Source: Borreliella burgdorferi B31
GTDB taxonomy: Bacteria; Spirochaetota; Spirochaetia; Borreliales; Borreliaceae
NCBI RefSeq assembly: GCF_000008685.2
Contig: NC_001318.1
Span: forward strand, 88,494 to 141,297
Direction: 5' to 3'
Length of the DNA: 52,804 bases
Shown: in pieces, positions 19,814 to 29,881 of the stretch
Position numbering within the stretch: position 1 is the stretch's first letter
Layout: each line of letters opens with the position of its first letter
The notes under the pieces: model-generated
What the model was told of the DNA's origin: nothing
The model's input: the letters and a program-made list of their open reading frames with translations, nothing else
Database searches by the model: none
Made by a program: the position numbers and the translations under genes

Positions 19814-21178
19814 ATGCGGTTTAAAAAAATATTTTTAATAATATTTATAATTTCTAATTTAAAAGTTTATTCTTATAATTATGCAATCCAATATAAAAAT
19901 GAAGGTATTGACAAATATTATTTTGAAATACTAAATGATGGATTCGGATTTTCATTAAGCGATTTTTTTGATGACTTGAGAAGTGGTTCTCTTATTTTTA
20001 CCTATGTTTCAAAATACAATTTTATAATAAATTTAGAAGCACACATGTTAACCTATAGGGGTTATAAAGACTCTCCGAAATCTTTAATTAGTAGAACAGA
20101 CTTAATTGAAATAGGCTTCATGTACTATTTTCCAATTTTATTGCTAATTAATGGAAAAAATTTTGGAGAAATAGACTTGGGAATTGGAGTTAAAAACTTA
20201 TTATTTGGAGACTGGGGAGGGCATTTAATGCAAAGCATAATTCACCTCATTTTAAATCAACACCGTCCAATTCCAAGTATAAAAAGCTACGACAGCTACA
20301 ATTATAGAGGATTTTTAAGCTTTGCTCTAAATTACTCTTACATGAATTTTTTAAATTTAGAAAATTATATGGACTTATCTTATTTTGCAGATTATTTTAT
20401 TAAAAACAGTATTGGAATTACCTTAAAAAATGAAAATATTGGATTTGATATAAAACTTTATTCCCAAATTCAAAATCAAATCAAAAGCCTCAAAACATAT
20501 TCAAAAACACAAGAAGCAGAAACAGGAATTGGAATAAATTATCAATTTTACTCTAAAAATTTTTTCATAACCAATAATTTAAACATTAAAAATTTTTCAA
20601 CCAAAGAAAATTTCTTAAGCGTTGGGGGATTTGGAATAATCATTACACCTGAAGAATACAAAAAAATATCAGAATCAAATAATGAATTTAATGTTATAAG
20701 TAATAATTTTTACTTTGGATTTGATATTATGATCCCATTAAAAATAAGAAATTCATTATTTTATAAAATAAATGAAAACATCAACCATTACTTTTCAATA
20801 TCAACAAATTATTACACTAATTATAATGAAACTAATAGCTTTACAAATCAATTATCATCAGGCATCATGTATGAATTTTTACCACAAAAAACATTCAATC
20901 CTTACCTAATTTCGGGATTATTTTTTGCCTATAATCAAAACAATAAAGATATCAAAAGCATCTCAAGACCAATAAGAATAAAAAACATTCTTCAAGTTGG
21001 AATTGAAAATGAATTAGGATTTTTGTTCAAAATGCTAAAATACCGCAACACTGAGTATATTTTCAAAATATATTCAAAAGTTAACTATATTCCTATAGCT
21101 TATAACTTAGATGAAAAAAAATTAGAAAAACATTCTATTAACTTTAATTATTTAGGAATTGGAATAGTCGTTAAATAA
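19814..21178 (+). CDS. Exported protein, possible outer-membrane barrel
   Basis: This 454-residue protein starts MRFKKIFLIIFIISNLKVYS, a signal peptide without a lipobox. The mature part is rich in Asn, Tyr, Phe and Ile, with repeated alternating polar/hydrophobic stretches (for example GIGINYQFYSKNFFITNNLN and ISTNYYTNYNETNSF) and ends NYLGIGIVVK. That pattern suggests a beta-barrel or beta-rich outer-membrane or periplasmic protein, but the last residue is Lys, not Phe, and I cannot name a family. Its stop is three bases from the dnaB stop on the other strand. Translation start is supported by the signal peptide although there is no ribosome-binding site. Confidence 0.8.
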   Translation: MRFKKIFLIIFIISNLKVYSYNYAIQYKNEGIDKYYFEILNDGFGFSLSDFFDDLRSGSLIFTYVSKYNFIINLEAHMLTYRGYKDSPKSLISRTDLIEIGFMYYFPILLLINGKNFGEIDLGIGVKNLLFGDWGGHLMQSIIHLILNQHRPIPSIKSYDSYNYRGFLSFALNYSYMNFLNLENYMDLSYFADYFIKNSIGITLKNENIGFDIKLYSQIQNQIKSLKTYSKTQEAETGIGINYQFYSKNFFITNNLNIKNFSTKENFLSVGGFGIIITPEEYKKISESNNEFNVISNNFYFGFDIMIPLKIRNSLFYKINENINHYFSISTNYYTNYNETNSFTNQLSSGIMYEFLPQKTFNPYLISGLFFAYNQNNKDIKSISRPIRIKNILQVGIENELGFLFKMLKYRNTEYIFKIYSKVNYIPIAYNLDEKKLEKHSINFNYLGIGIVVK

Positions 21179-21181
21179 CAA

Positions 21182-22549
21182 CTAATACTGGTGGTCTTTG
21201 TTAACAAACTTAGTAATGTGTGGCAAAAATAATATATCTGCCCTACCTGTAGGGCCATTTCTATGTTTTGCTACAATAACCTTGGTTTCTATTGGTTCTA
21301 TCTCAGCAGAAGACTCAAATTTAAAATCCTTATCCCTATGAAGTAAAATTACAATGTCAGCATCTTGCTCCAATGCTCCTGATTCCCTTAGACTAGCAAG
21401 ATTAGGCTCACGCCCTTCCGTATCTCTTGTAAGCTGAGATAATGCGACAATAGGAATCTCAAGCTCTCTAGCAAGCTCTTTGAGAGATTTACTAATCGAA
21501 GCAACTTGTTCATGCCTTGGAAGATTTTTTGTTTCAAAAGAAATCAGACTGATATAATCAACAAATATTATATCTATACCATAAAATCGCTTAAGTTTTC
21601 TAGCTTGAGTTGCCAAAGTTAGCAAACTAATATTGGGAGTATCTTCAATATAAAGCTCAGAATCACTAATTTCATTTATAATATCATTTAATGATTTTAT
21701 CTCTTGTCCAGATAAAATGCTATTTTGAACTTTAAAGCTATCAATACAAGACTGAGAAGATATTATTCTTTTTATTAAAGCATCTGCTGTCATTTCAAGG
21801 GAAAAAAATCCTACTTTTTTCTTTTCTTCTTTTCTTAATGCTATATAAGAAGCAATATTTAAAGCAAATGCCGTTTTACCGATGCTAGGACGAGCACCAA
21901 CTATAATAAAATCACTATTTCTAAATCCCCCAATAAGAGAGTCGACCTTTCTAAAGCCACTTGGAATGCCAAAGTTTGCTTCTTTTTTCTTCATGCTGCG
22001 CTCATATATCTCATTATGAACACGTTCTGCAATAACTTTAGCATGATAGAGGTTCTTACTAGAATAATCTAACTCAATTGAAAGAATCTTTTGTTGAGAT
22101 TCTTCAACAATCTCATTAATAGATTTTGTAGAATCATTTATATAGTCATTAAGCTCTTTAGAAACATTTAAAATGCTTCTGCGAACACTCTGTTCTTTTA
22201 CAATTTTCGCATAAACATTTATAGTTCTATCTGTTGGCAAATAAACTGAAAGTGAATCTAAATAATCAGGCAAATTGATTAAATCTTTTTTAATCAAAAG
22301 TTGCGTTTTTGAAACATGCTTAGATACTTCTTCAAAAACAGTAATAGGATCAATATTTTCCCTTTTTTCATAAAGCGAAACCATTGCTTTGAAAATCAAC
22401 TTATGAGTTTCATTGTAAAAATCATCAGCTCTTACATGAAAAGCAATTTGCTCTATCTTATCTGAATTATAAAATATACTAGAAATTACCGCTTTTTCTG
22501 CACCATCATTAAAAAGAAGTGCAGAATTCGAAAAAGCTGCTAAAGCCAC
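21182..22549 (-). CDS. dnaB: Replicative DNA helicase DnaB
   Basis: This 455-residue hexameric helicase unwinds DNA at the fork. An N-terminal helical domain (about 10-110) is followed by a RecA-like motor with Walker A GARPSIGKT at 218-226, Walker B IDIIFVDYISLI and the DnaB-specific ALSQLTRDTEGREPNLASLR with ESGALEQDADIV. No intein is present. The start is a GTG at 22549, with AGAGG about eight bases upstream, just after the rplI stop. It is the last gene of the rpsF-ssb-rpsR-rplI-dnaB operon. Confidence 0.97.
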   Translation of the reverse strand: MALAAFSNSALLFNDGAEKAVISSIFYNSDKIEQIAFHVRADDFYNETHKLIFKAMVSLYEKRENIDPITVFEEVSKHVSKTQLLIKKDLINLPDYLDSLSVYLPTDRTINVYAKIVKEQSVRRSILNVSKELNDYINDSTKSINEIVEESQQKILSIELDYSSKNLYHAKVIAERVHNEIYERSMKKKEANFGIPSGFRKVDSLIGGFRNSDFIIVGARPSIGKTAFALNIASYIALRKEEKKKVGFFSLEMTADALIKRIISSQSCIDSFKVQNSILSGQEIKSLNDIINEISDSELYIEDTPNISLLTLATQARKLKRFYGIDIIFVDYISLISFETKNLPRHEQVASISKSLKELARELEIPIVALSQLTRDTEGREPNLASLRESGALEQDADIVILLHRDKDFKFESSAEIEPIETKVIVAKHRNGPTGRADILFLPHITKFVNKDHQY

Positions 22550-22552
22550 AAA

Positions 22553-23074
22553 CTACACCTCTGCTCTTTCACCTTGCTCATCTGCTTTATTCAACTTTTT
22601 ACTTAAAGACTTTTTATCCTCTTGCTTTTTTTCTTTTTTTATCTCTACTTTAATAATAGAGCTAATACCTTCATAAAGCTTAATTGTCACATCATAAGTT
22701 CCAAAAGTCTTTAAAGTTCCATGATGTATATCTATTTTTTTTCTCTCTATATCAAAACCAAGTTTTAAAAGTTCATCAGCAATATTTAAACTATTAATAC
22801 TATGAAACAATTTGCCAGAATCATTAGATTTCATAAAAAATTCTAATTTAACAAGATCAAGCTTGGATTTCAGATCGTTGGCCATTTGTTTTTTTGCTTC
22901 TTGCTTCTTCAATATTGATCTTCTTTTTTGATTAAAAATCTCAATATTATGTTTATTTGAAAAAACTGCAAAACCCTTGGGTAGTAAATAGTTTCTTGCA
23001 AATCCATCTCTTACCTCTACAGTATCTCCTTCTTTTCCAAGATTAATAAAATCTTCCTTTAAAATCACTTTCAT
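22553..23074 (-). CDS. rplI: 50S ribosomal protein L9
   Basis: This 173-residue protein shows the L9 signature near the N terminus ([22 protein letters not shown]), the long connecting helix and a C-terminal RNA-binding domain. The last 25 residues are an extra charged tail ([20 protein letters not shown]), making it longer than the usual 148-150. A strong GGGGGG ribosome-binding run precedes the ATG. The stop is four bases from the dnaB start. Confidence 0.96.
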
Positions 23075-23091
23075 AATTACCCCCCAAATAA

Positions 23092-23382
23092 TTATTTTTT
23101 TACAAAAGGCAACAAAGCCATATATCTTGCCCGTTTAATTTCTAATGCCAAGCGTCTTTGATGCTTAGCAGAAGTTCCAGTAATTCTTTTGGGTAAAATT
23201 TTACCTTGCTCGGTAATAAACTTTTTAAGAAAATCAAAATCCTTATAATCAGGATGTTTACCAGAATCACAAAATTTACATGACTTTCTCTTAAAAAATC
23301 TGAAATTTGAATTTTTTTTAAAGCCATCCTGCTGATTTTCAAATCTTGAATCTCTTTGATTTGTATCCCTATCTTTATACAT
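23092..23382 (-). CDS. rpsR: 30S ribosomal protein S18
   Basis: This 96-residue protein has an extended, charged N-terminal tail of about 30 residues and then the S18 core: CKFC (C35, C38), [20 protein letters not shown] and [21 protein letters not shown]18 pairs with S6 on the platform of the 30S subunit, and both are encoded in this operon. GGAG lies eight bases before the ATG. Confidence 0.96.
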
Positions 23383-23395
23383 AACTTAAACTCCA

Positions 23396-23845
23396 TTAAA
23401 AAGGTATATCTTCGCTAAATTTATCATCAACAATATCAATATCCTTAACTACATCTTCTTTTTTATGATTTGTCAAACTATTAACATCTGAATCTTGCAT
23501 TTGAATAGTATTAGAACCTGAACTAAACATTTGCAAATTATCTACAAATATATTTACCTTACTCCTCTTATCACCCGTATTCCTATCTTGCCAGCTTTCA
23601 TATTTAAGAGATCCACTTACCACAACTTGTTTGCCCTTTTTCAAATAATCGTTGAGACTTTCGGCTCTTTTTGAAAAAATAACACAATCAAAATATTGTG
23701 GATAATCAATCCATTCATCATTCTTCTTCATTCTTCTATTATTAGCTATAGAAAATCTAAGAACAGCCATGCCACTTTCTGTATAAGAAAGCTCAGAATC
23801 TCTTGTAAGCCTACCAGACAATACTAATGAATTAATATCAGCCAT
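23396..23845 (-). CDS. ssb: Single-stranded DNA-binding protein
   Basis: This 149-residue protein has an OB fold (about 1-110, starting MADINSLVLSGRLTRDSELS) and a disordered linker ending in the acidic tip FSEDIPF that recruits repair and replication partners. The GAGGG site is well placed. The rpsF-ssb-rpsR order is the widespread bacterial arrangement. Confidence 0.97.
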   Translation of the reverse strand: MADINSLVLSGRLTRDSELSYTESGMAVLRFSIANNRRMKKNDEWIDYPQYFDCVIFSKRAESLNDYLKKGKQVVVSGSLKYESWQDRNTGDKRSKVNIFVDNLQMFSSGSNTIQMQDSDVNSLTNHKKEDVVKDIDIVDDKFSEDIPF

Positions 23846-23856
23846 TAAAAACCCTC

Positions 23857-24276
23857 TTATTTTTCCTGAATATCTGTGCTTTCAGGACCTGTTGGTGTTT
23901 CAACTTTAGAGGCACCTTTAAGACTGTCTTTGTCAATATTGTCTCTAAATTCTCTAAAATTTCTTCTTTTGATTTTTTTAGTATTGATCTTTCTAACTAT
24001 TTTCACCAAAATCATATACCTAAGCAAGTTTCTAATTAACTTAAGCCTTGATTCAAATTCTTTTAAATTATTGCCTTCCATACTAAACTCTATTATTTCA
24101 TAACGACCTCTAGCCTGCTTTTTAATAGGATATTCTAAGGCTCTCTCTCCAATAAAATTGCTAACAACATCAGTTGCACCAAAAAACTCTAAAGATTTTT
24201 TAACCTCTTCTAAAGAACCCTTATATTCAATTTCTTCACTTTTAAACAAAAAACATGCCTCATATCTTTTAATCAT
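23857..24276 (-). CDS. rpsF: 30S ribosomal protein S6
   Basis: This 139-residue protein begins MIKRYEACFLFKSEEIEYKG and contains YPIKKQARGRYEIIEFSMEG, both typical of S6. A basic, then mixed tail of about 40 residues extends beyond the core. AAGGAG precedes the ATG. It is the first gene of a five-gene operon and may repress it by binding its own leader with S18, as known in other bacteria. Confidence 0.96.
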   Translation of the reverse strand: MIKRYEACFLFKSEEIEYKGSLEEVKKSLEFFGATDVVSNFIGERALEYPIKKQARGRYEIIEFSMEGNNLKEFESRLKLIRNLLRYMILVKIVRKINTKKIKRRNFREFRDNIDKDSLKGASKVETPTGPESTDIQEK

Positions 24277-24303
24277 TACTAAAACTCCTTATGGTCTATC
24301 GCA

Positions 24304-24318
24304 TTGCAAAATATGCAA
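24304..24318 (-). promoter_or_regulatory. Short hairpin in the rpsF leader
   Basis: The minus-strand leader holds TTGCA-TATTT-TGCAA, a five-pair hairpin about 30 bases before the rpsF start. It lies where an S6:S18 autoregulatory leader would be. The conserved CCG of that motif is not clearly visible, so the assignment is weak. Confidence 0.3.
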
Positions 24319-24334
24319 CAAAGGTTACTTAGTT

Positions 24335-24363
24335 AGTATATAAAAGAGACTAATTTTTTTCAA
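24335..24363 (-). promoter_or_regulatory. Sigma-70 type promoter of the rpsF-ssb-rpsR-rplI-dnaB operon
   Basis: TTGAAA and TATACT are separated by exactly 17 bases on the minus strand, with the start site near 24328. A perfect 14-base A/T palindrome (24366-24379) lies just upstream of the -35 box and could act as an UP element or as a weak end signal for the preceding PTS gene. Confidence 0.8.
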
Positions 24364-24415
24364 CAATAAAAATTTTTATAATATACAAAATGTAACTGAA
24401 AAATAATCTTAAACC

Positions 24416-26110
24416 CTAATCTTCTTCTAATTCGCTAAGCTTATAGGTTTTTCCTGATTTACCTTGCTTTTCAAGTTTTTTGTCTTCTTTCATTTCAATA
24501 TAAGTTTTAAAACCTTTTTTTACATTATCAACTGCAACCATAACACTAGCTTCAAAAAGACTCTTTGGAGAATAGGTATCAATGGCATTTTTAATATAAT
24601 AAACATTAGATCCATAAAAAAGCTGAACCTTGCCATTAACAAGCCCTATTTTAAGAACTCCAGCCTCTTTAAGCAAATTATTATCAACAAGCTCAGTATT
24701 AACAACATCTACATGCAATCTTGTAGAACAAACATCAAGCTTTGTAATATTATCAAATCCACCAAGACCTTGAATTAAAAGATGCGCAATTCCGAGACTC
24801 TCTAGCTTTCCTTCTTGGCCTTCAAAAAATGGATCGTCTGTAACAAATATCTGAAAATCAAAGTATCTATAAAGCCAACTAAAAGTAAAATAATAAAGAG
24901 CAAAAAACATTGCCCCCAAAGGTAATACACTAATCCAATTTGTCTTAGAATTTCCTTGAAGTATCCCAAACATAAAAAAATCCAAAAATCCAGTAGAAAA
25001 GCTATTGCCAATCGTAACATTAAAAAAATTAGCAAGCAACAATGCAAACCCCGAATAAGCGGCATGAACAAAATAAAGCAAAGGCGCTGTGAAAATAAAT
25101 AAAAATTCTAAAGGCTCAGTTATTCCTGTTAAAAAAGCTGTCAAGGCCCCAGAGAAAAGAAGTGCTGCAACCTTATTTTTATCTTCATGAACAATACCCT
25201 TGTAAACCCCTAATGCTGCTCCGGGCAGTCCAAACATAATAGATAGATAAAATCCACTGCTAATTTTGGCAAAGCCTGATGAAAATTTACCAAGTGATGG
25301 GTCTAATAGCTGAGCATAAAATATATTCTTAAGACCTCTAACAGTATCGCCATTAACTATCTCCACTCCTCCCAAAGAAGTAAACTCAAAAGGAAAAGAT
25401 AAAATAGAATGCAACCCCAAAGGCAATAAAAGCCTATTTAAAAATCCATAAAGAAAACTGCCAAAATATTCAAACCTAAAAACAAACAAACCTAAAGATG
25501 CAATTAAATCGTCAAAACTTGACCAAATCAAACAAAAAAATATAGCCAAAAAAACACAAAAGGGTAAAATTATTACTATAGGCACAAAATGGCACTCTGA
25601 AAAAAACACAAAAGGTTTGGGTAGCTTCATATTATAAAATTTGTTATGCAAATATCCAACTAAAAGGCCTACCGCTAAAGAACCTGCAATTCCCGTATTT
25701 AAAGTTTGAACACCAAAAAAATTTATACGCCCAACAGAAGACATTGTCTCTGCTTCAACAAGCCCTGAAAAAGCCTCAATAAAATAATTTTCAGTAATAT
25801 TAAATGTTAAATAACCAATAAGGCCTCCCAAAGCCGCTGTTCCCTGCCCCATTCTTGCAACTCCAATAGAAATTCCAATAGAAAAAATTAAAGGCATATT
25901 GAGAAGAATAGCATTGCCTATAGCCTTCATTAAGCCTAAAACATTTTGAATAAAAATTTTATCAACATAAACAATACTAGAAGAATTTGAAAATACAGAT
26001 CCAATACCAATCAATAAACATGAAACCGGTAAAATAGAAATAGGCACTCGTAGTGCTTTAGAAAATTTTTGCAAACTTGAAAAGTTAATTATTTTAATAA
26101 AATTAATCAT
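24416..26110 (-). CDS. malX: PTS permease IICB, glucose/maltose family (MalX-like)
   Basis: This 564-residue protein joins a membrane IIC domain (about 10-420, with the GITEPLEF substrate-site motif at 329-336) to a IIB domain (about 440-530) with the phospho-cysteine at C461 in LDVCSTRLHVDV. There is no IIA domain, so a separate IIA (Crr-like) must supply phosphate. I chose the ATG at 26110, where GGAGAGG stands six bases upstream; the longer in-frame start ten codons earlier has no such site. The sugar (glucose, maltose or another) cannot be told from sequence. It is divergent from hlyIII and is followed by the rpsF promoter. Confidence 0.94.
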   Translation of the reverse strand: MINFIKIINFSSLQKFSKALRVPISILPVSCLLIGIGSVFSNSSSIVYVDKIFIQNVLGLMKAIGNAILLNMPLIFSIGISIGVARMGQGTAALGGLIGYLTFNITENYFIEAFSGLVEAETMSSVGRINFFGVQTLNTGIAGSLAVGLLVGYLHNKFYNMKLPKPFVFFSECHFVPIVIILPFCVFLAIFFCLIWSSFDDLIASLGLFVFRFEYFGSFLYGFLNRLLLPLGLHSILSFPFEFTSLGGVEIVNGDTVRGLKNIFYAQLLDPSLGKFSSGFAKISSGFYLSIMFGLPGAALGVYKGIVHEDKNKVAALLFSGALTAFLTGITEPLEFLFIFTAPLLYFVHAAYSGFALLLANFFNVTIGNSFSTGFLDFFMFGILQGNSKTNWISVLPLGAMFFALYYFTFSWLYRYFDFQIFVTDDPFFEGQEGKLESLGIAHLLIQGLGGFDNITKLDVCSTRLHVDVVNTELVDNNLLKEAGVLKIGLVNGKVQLFYGSNVYYIKNAIDTYSPKSLFEASVMVAVDNVKKGFKTYIEMKEDKKLEKQGKSGKTYKLSELEED

Positions 26111-26150
26111 GCTAAGCCTCTCCAATGCTAATTTCAGCAAACACTATTTT

Positions 26151-26156
26151 ATTATA
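26151..26156 (-). promoter_or_regulatory. -10 box (TATAAT) of the PTS gene
   Basis: A perfect TATAAT on the minus strand puts the start site about 35 bases before the ATG. The -35 position is a T run, like that of asnS. Confidence 0.5.
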
Positions 26157-26313
26157 AAGCTTTTTTTGCAAAAAAAAACTTTACTTACTACACAAGCCAA
26201 ATAATAAGGTTAGATAAATCAAGCAAGATTTAATTTGATCTTGAGAAAAAGCTACAATTAAAGTAAGGTATTATATATTTTTTATAAATAAGTGATAAAA
26301 CGGAGGCAAAGCT

Positions 26314-27015
26314 GTGCTTAGAGAAAATAAACTTAAAAATTACTCGTTAAGCGATGTTAATACAAGCAAAATACCAAAAAATGAGCTTTTTAGTTCAATC
26401 TCGCATCTTTTTGGAATTATTTTGTCTATCATTGGAACAACAATTCTTGTTACAATATCTACTCTTAAGAAAAAAGATTTACATGTAGTTGTATTCTTGA
26501 TTTACGGATTTTCAATGACCCTATTATATGTAATGAGCACTCTTTACCACATATTCCCAAAAGGAAGTAAAATAAAAAAAATATTTAGAAAATTTGATCA
26601 TATTTCAATATTTATTCTAATAGCAGGAACATATACTCCTGCATGTGCAATCCTTGTGCCAAACAAATCAGGACTAATAATCTTATGCATAGTGTGGAGC
26701 CTGGCTATAATTGGAATAATTTTTAAAATAATATTTACAAACAGCCCCGGATGGTTTAATGGATCCATATTTATAATCATGGGGTGGATTATCATTTTTA
26801 AAATTAAGCCCATTTATAAGGCCCTCAGCGGAAAAGGATTTTTTTGGCTAGTTTTTGGCGGAATCGTATATACAATAGGAGGAATAGTATACATATTAAG
26901 TAAAAAATTCAATCCAACAATTAACATGAAAATGCATGATGTATTTCATATATTAATAATAATCGCATCAGCATCTCACTTTTGGCTTATGCTAAAATAC
27001 ATTTCTAATTTTTAA
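26314..27015 (+). CDS. hlyIII: Hemolysin III / PAQR-family membrane protein
   Basis: This 233-residue protein has seven predicted membrane segments and the family's conserved pieces: [10 protein letters not shown] near the start, [20 protein letters not shown] in the middle and [18 protein letters not shown] at the end. The His residues in the first and last segments with an Asp form the putative metal site of PAQR proteins. Start: GTG at 26314 with GGAGG seven bases upstream. The haemolysin name is historical; the function in bacteria is not settled. The stop overlaps the stop of rseP on the other strand by four bases. Confidence 0.93.
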
Positions 27016-28313
27016 TTAAATATATTTAAAAGACCTTTCAAATCATTAAAAAGGCCTAAACCAAAAAGAAACAGCCCAAAAAAAATACCAAAGCTATAAA
27101 AAGAATAAATGGTTTTGGCCTTAAATCTCTTTCCACGCAAAAGCTCAATAAAGCTGATAAAAATTTGTCCCCCATCAAAAATAGGTATTACAATAAAAAA
27201 TAGATTCATACCAGCAAGAATTAAGCTCAAGAAAGAAATGCTATTAATCCAATACAATATCCCTAAAGAATAAGATGAAGAGAGAATGCCTACAATTCCA
27301 ACAGGGCCTGATACACTCTTAGAAGCATTTAAAAAATTTGTCATTAATAAAAAAATAGAATATAAAATGTCTTGCAAAGCACTTACTACCTTAAAAAAAG
27401 AATTCTTAATGGCACTTGAAACATTTTCTACTTTAACTACCCTTTTTAAAGGTGGTGAAAAATATATGCCAATCATTTTATTTTTATCATGAAATACTAA
27501 TTTAGAAGAAAAAATCTCTCCATTTCTAGAAAACTTAATTTCCACAACATCCGAATTTAAATTCTTAAGAAAATAATCTAAATCTCTTTTATTTTTCAAA
27601 ATAACATTATCAATGCTAATTATTTCGTCACCCGGTTTCATTCCCGCAATCTTAGCAGGCGAATTTGAAACCACATCTGCTATTACAAGATCAGCCCAAG
27701 GGCCAATTTCTTTTAAAAAATCTTGCAAACTAACAGTCTCTTTAAAAGTAATATTTTCTTTTTCCCTTAAAACATCAAACATAACTGTAGATTTTTCCTC
27801 AGGAATGAATTTTCTTAAATCAGAAAAATATTTAATTTTTTTATCATTAACCTTTAATATAACATCACCGTCTCTAAATTTATCTTTTAATAAAGAATCT
27901 TTATTTAAAATACTAACTCTTGAAGAATAATCAAAATATATAACACCCGCCATACTTATAAAAATAAAAACAATAAATGAAAAAATCAAATTAAACAACG
28001 GACCTGCAAAATATATTAAGATTTTTTTAAAATGTGAAATTCCAAACAAAGAATCTTTATCTGCTTCTAATTCTTTATTTGCCTTAAGCTCTTTTTCTAA
28101 GTGATCAAATCCCTTAAGCTTACAATATCCTCCTAGAAGGATTGGGGAAAGTCTATACTCAGTATTATTAATTTTAAACTTTAATATGCTAGGACCTATA
28201 CCCACAGAAAAAACTTCAACCTTAACTTTAAAAAGTTTAGCAAATAAAAAGTGCCCTAGCTCATGAATAAATATTATAAAACTGAGAGCCAACACACTAA
28301 AAAGAATATACAT
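27012..28313 (-). CDS. rseP: Site-2 zinc metalloprotease RseP
   Basis: This 433-residue intramembrane protease has the zinc motif HELGH at residues 17-21 in the first membrane helix, a PDZ domain (about 190-270, [20 protein letters not shown]), probably a degenerate second one before it, and the third ligand in [14 protein letters not shown] near the C terminus. The start is the ATG at 28313, five bases after GGAGG; the TTG four codons earlier lies in the ribosome-binding site. It is the last gene of the rpsB-tsf-frr-uppS-cdsA-rseP run, an order seen in many bacteria. The substrate (anti-sigma factor or signal-peptide remnants) is unknown here. Confidence 0.96.
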
Positions 28314-28331
28314 AATTTCCTCCAAAAATCA

Positions 28332-29183
28332 CTAAGATAGGTATAAATAAAATATCGGGCCTGTTAAAAGAAAAGAGTCAATCGAATCAAGAGCTCCGCC
28401 TCTACCAGGAACGATTTTCCCAGAATCTTTTACTCCAGCACTTCGCTTTAATCCAGATTCAAACAAGTCGCCAATAATGGTAAAAACTCCAATCAAAATG
28501 CCTAAAATAATAGATTCTCCATAGCTTAAATTTATTAATCTAAAAACTACCGCAAATATAGCAGTAAGCACAGAAAACAAAATGCCCCCAAAAAAACCCA
28601 TTAATGTTTTATTTGGGCTAATAATAGTGGGACGATAACTGTTTTTCCCTAAAAAATAACCAAAAAGATATGCAAAAGTATCGTTTCCACTTACCATAGC
28701 AAAAAGCATTAACATTAAAAATGGTGCCTTGGGTAAGGTTGTAATAGAAACCGTAAAAGACATTAATACCCCAGGATATATAAGTATAAAAAGTATTGAC
28801 GTTGCTTGAGACAAAAAGTTTCCAATCTCATGCTCTTTAATAAACACCAAATCAACAATCCAATTGCTAAAAACTAACGCTATAAACAAGTAATATATTA
28901 CATTCATGCCTAAATAAAAAACATTAAAATGAATATATGTTAAAATTGGGGGAGCAAATCCTAAAAAAAAAGATAATATACTCGAAAGTCCTGAAAATTT
29001 GAATTTTAATTTTAATAAATCATTAACTTCTTTTGCCGCAAAGCCACTAAATATAAAAATTAAAATATTAAGGAATAAATAATTTTTAAAATCTAAAAAT
29101 ATTAAAAATAAAATCAAAGGAACAAAAAATAGAAATGTTCCCAACCTTGCAAAAAAAGCAAATCTCTTAACCTTACTCAACAA
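28332..29183 (-). CDS. cdsA: Phosphatidate cytidylyltransferase
   Basis: This membrane enzyme of about 283 residues makes CDP-diacylglycerol from phosphatidic acid and CTP. It has about eight hydrophobic segments and the C-terminal family signature GLKRSAGVKDSGKIVPGRGG followed by ALDSIDS. The usual form is PGHGG-x-x-D-R-x-D; here His is Arg and Arg is Ser. The start is uncertain: two adjacent TTG codons (29183, 29180) lie five and eight bases after GGGAG, which is inside the uppS end. Longer frames into uppS have no site. Confidence 0.93.
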   Translation of the reverse strand: MLSKVKRFAFFARLGTFLFFVPLILFLIFLDFKNYLFLNILIFIFSGFAAKEVNDLLKLKFKFSGLSSILSFFLGFAPPILTYIHFNVFYLGMNVIYYLFIALVFSNWIVDLVFIKEHEIGNFLSQATSILFILIYPGVLMSFTVSITTLPKAPFLMLMLFAMVSGNDTFAYLFGYFLGKNSYRPTIISPNKTLMGFFGGILFSVLTAIFAVVFRLINLSYGESIILGILIGVFTIIGDLFESGLKRSAGVKDSGKIVPGRGGALDSIDSFLLTGPIFYLYLS

Positions 29184-29184
29184 A

Positions 29185-29877
29185 TCATCTCCCAAAATTT
29201 CTTCTTCTAAATTGGAAACATTCCAAATCCTTACTATATCTAGTGTCATAATATTCAGGCCACAAAACATTTGAAAAAATTAATTCAGAATAAGCAATCC
29301 TCCATAAGAAAAAATTACTTATTCTAATATTTCCGCCTGTACGTATTAAAAGATCAAGATCGGGTAGTTCTGGATTGTCTAAAAAACTGGAAAAAATATT
29401 CTCATTCAAAGACTCTAAATCAAAATCACTTGAAACAAATTTTTTAACAGCTCTAAGTATTTCATTACGACCCCCATAATTGATTGCTAAATTTAAAATA
29501 AGGTTGTTGAAATTTTTAGAAAAGCTAATAGAGTCTTTTATAGAACTTTTTACTTCCCCACTTAAAGACTCAACATCTCCTGAAACTATTATTTTTATTC
29601 CATTTTTTTCGTAAAAATCAAATTCGGCTCTCAAATAATTAGCAATTAAAAACATTAAATTTTCTATCTCACAATCATCCCTTCTCCAATTCTCAGTAGA
29701 AAATACATAAAAGGATAAACATTTAATACCTACCCTTAAAGAATACTTAACTATTTCTTTTGCTCTTTTAAGACCTTCTTTATAACCTTCTAAAGAAGAC
29801 AATCTTTTACCTAAAGCCCACCTTCTATTGCCATCCATAATAATTCCAACATGACTTGGAAGAGAACCTTTATTCAT
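29185..29877 (-). CDS. uppS: Undecaprenyl diphosphate synthase
   Basis: This 230-residue cis-prenyltransferase makes the C55 lipid carrier for peptidoglycan. The catalytic Asp is D15 in [11 protein letters not shown], with [12 protein letters not shown] and [11 protein letters not shown] further on, all family landmarks. It is slightly shorter than usual. The ATG lies four bases after the frr stop, with only a weak GGAA site. It is directly upstream of cdsA. Confidence 0.96.
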
Positions 29878-29881
29878 GGAT

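Noticed and set aside
23142..23396. Alternative 84-codon frame over rpsR
   Set aside because: The S18 frame has the conserved core and a good site; the other frame resembles nothing and runs into ssb.
24802..25071. Minus-strand frame of 89 codons inside the PTS gene
   Set aside because: It overlaps the well-supported IICB frame with no start signal; the hydrophobicity comes from the membrane-protein codons.
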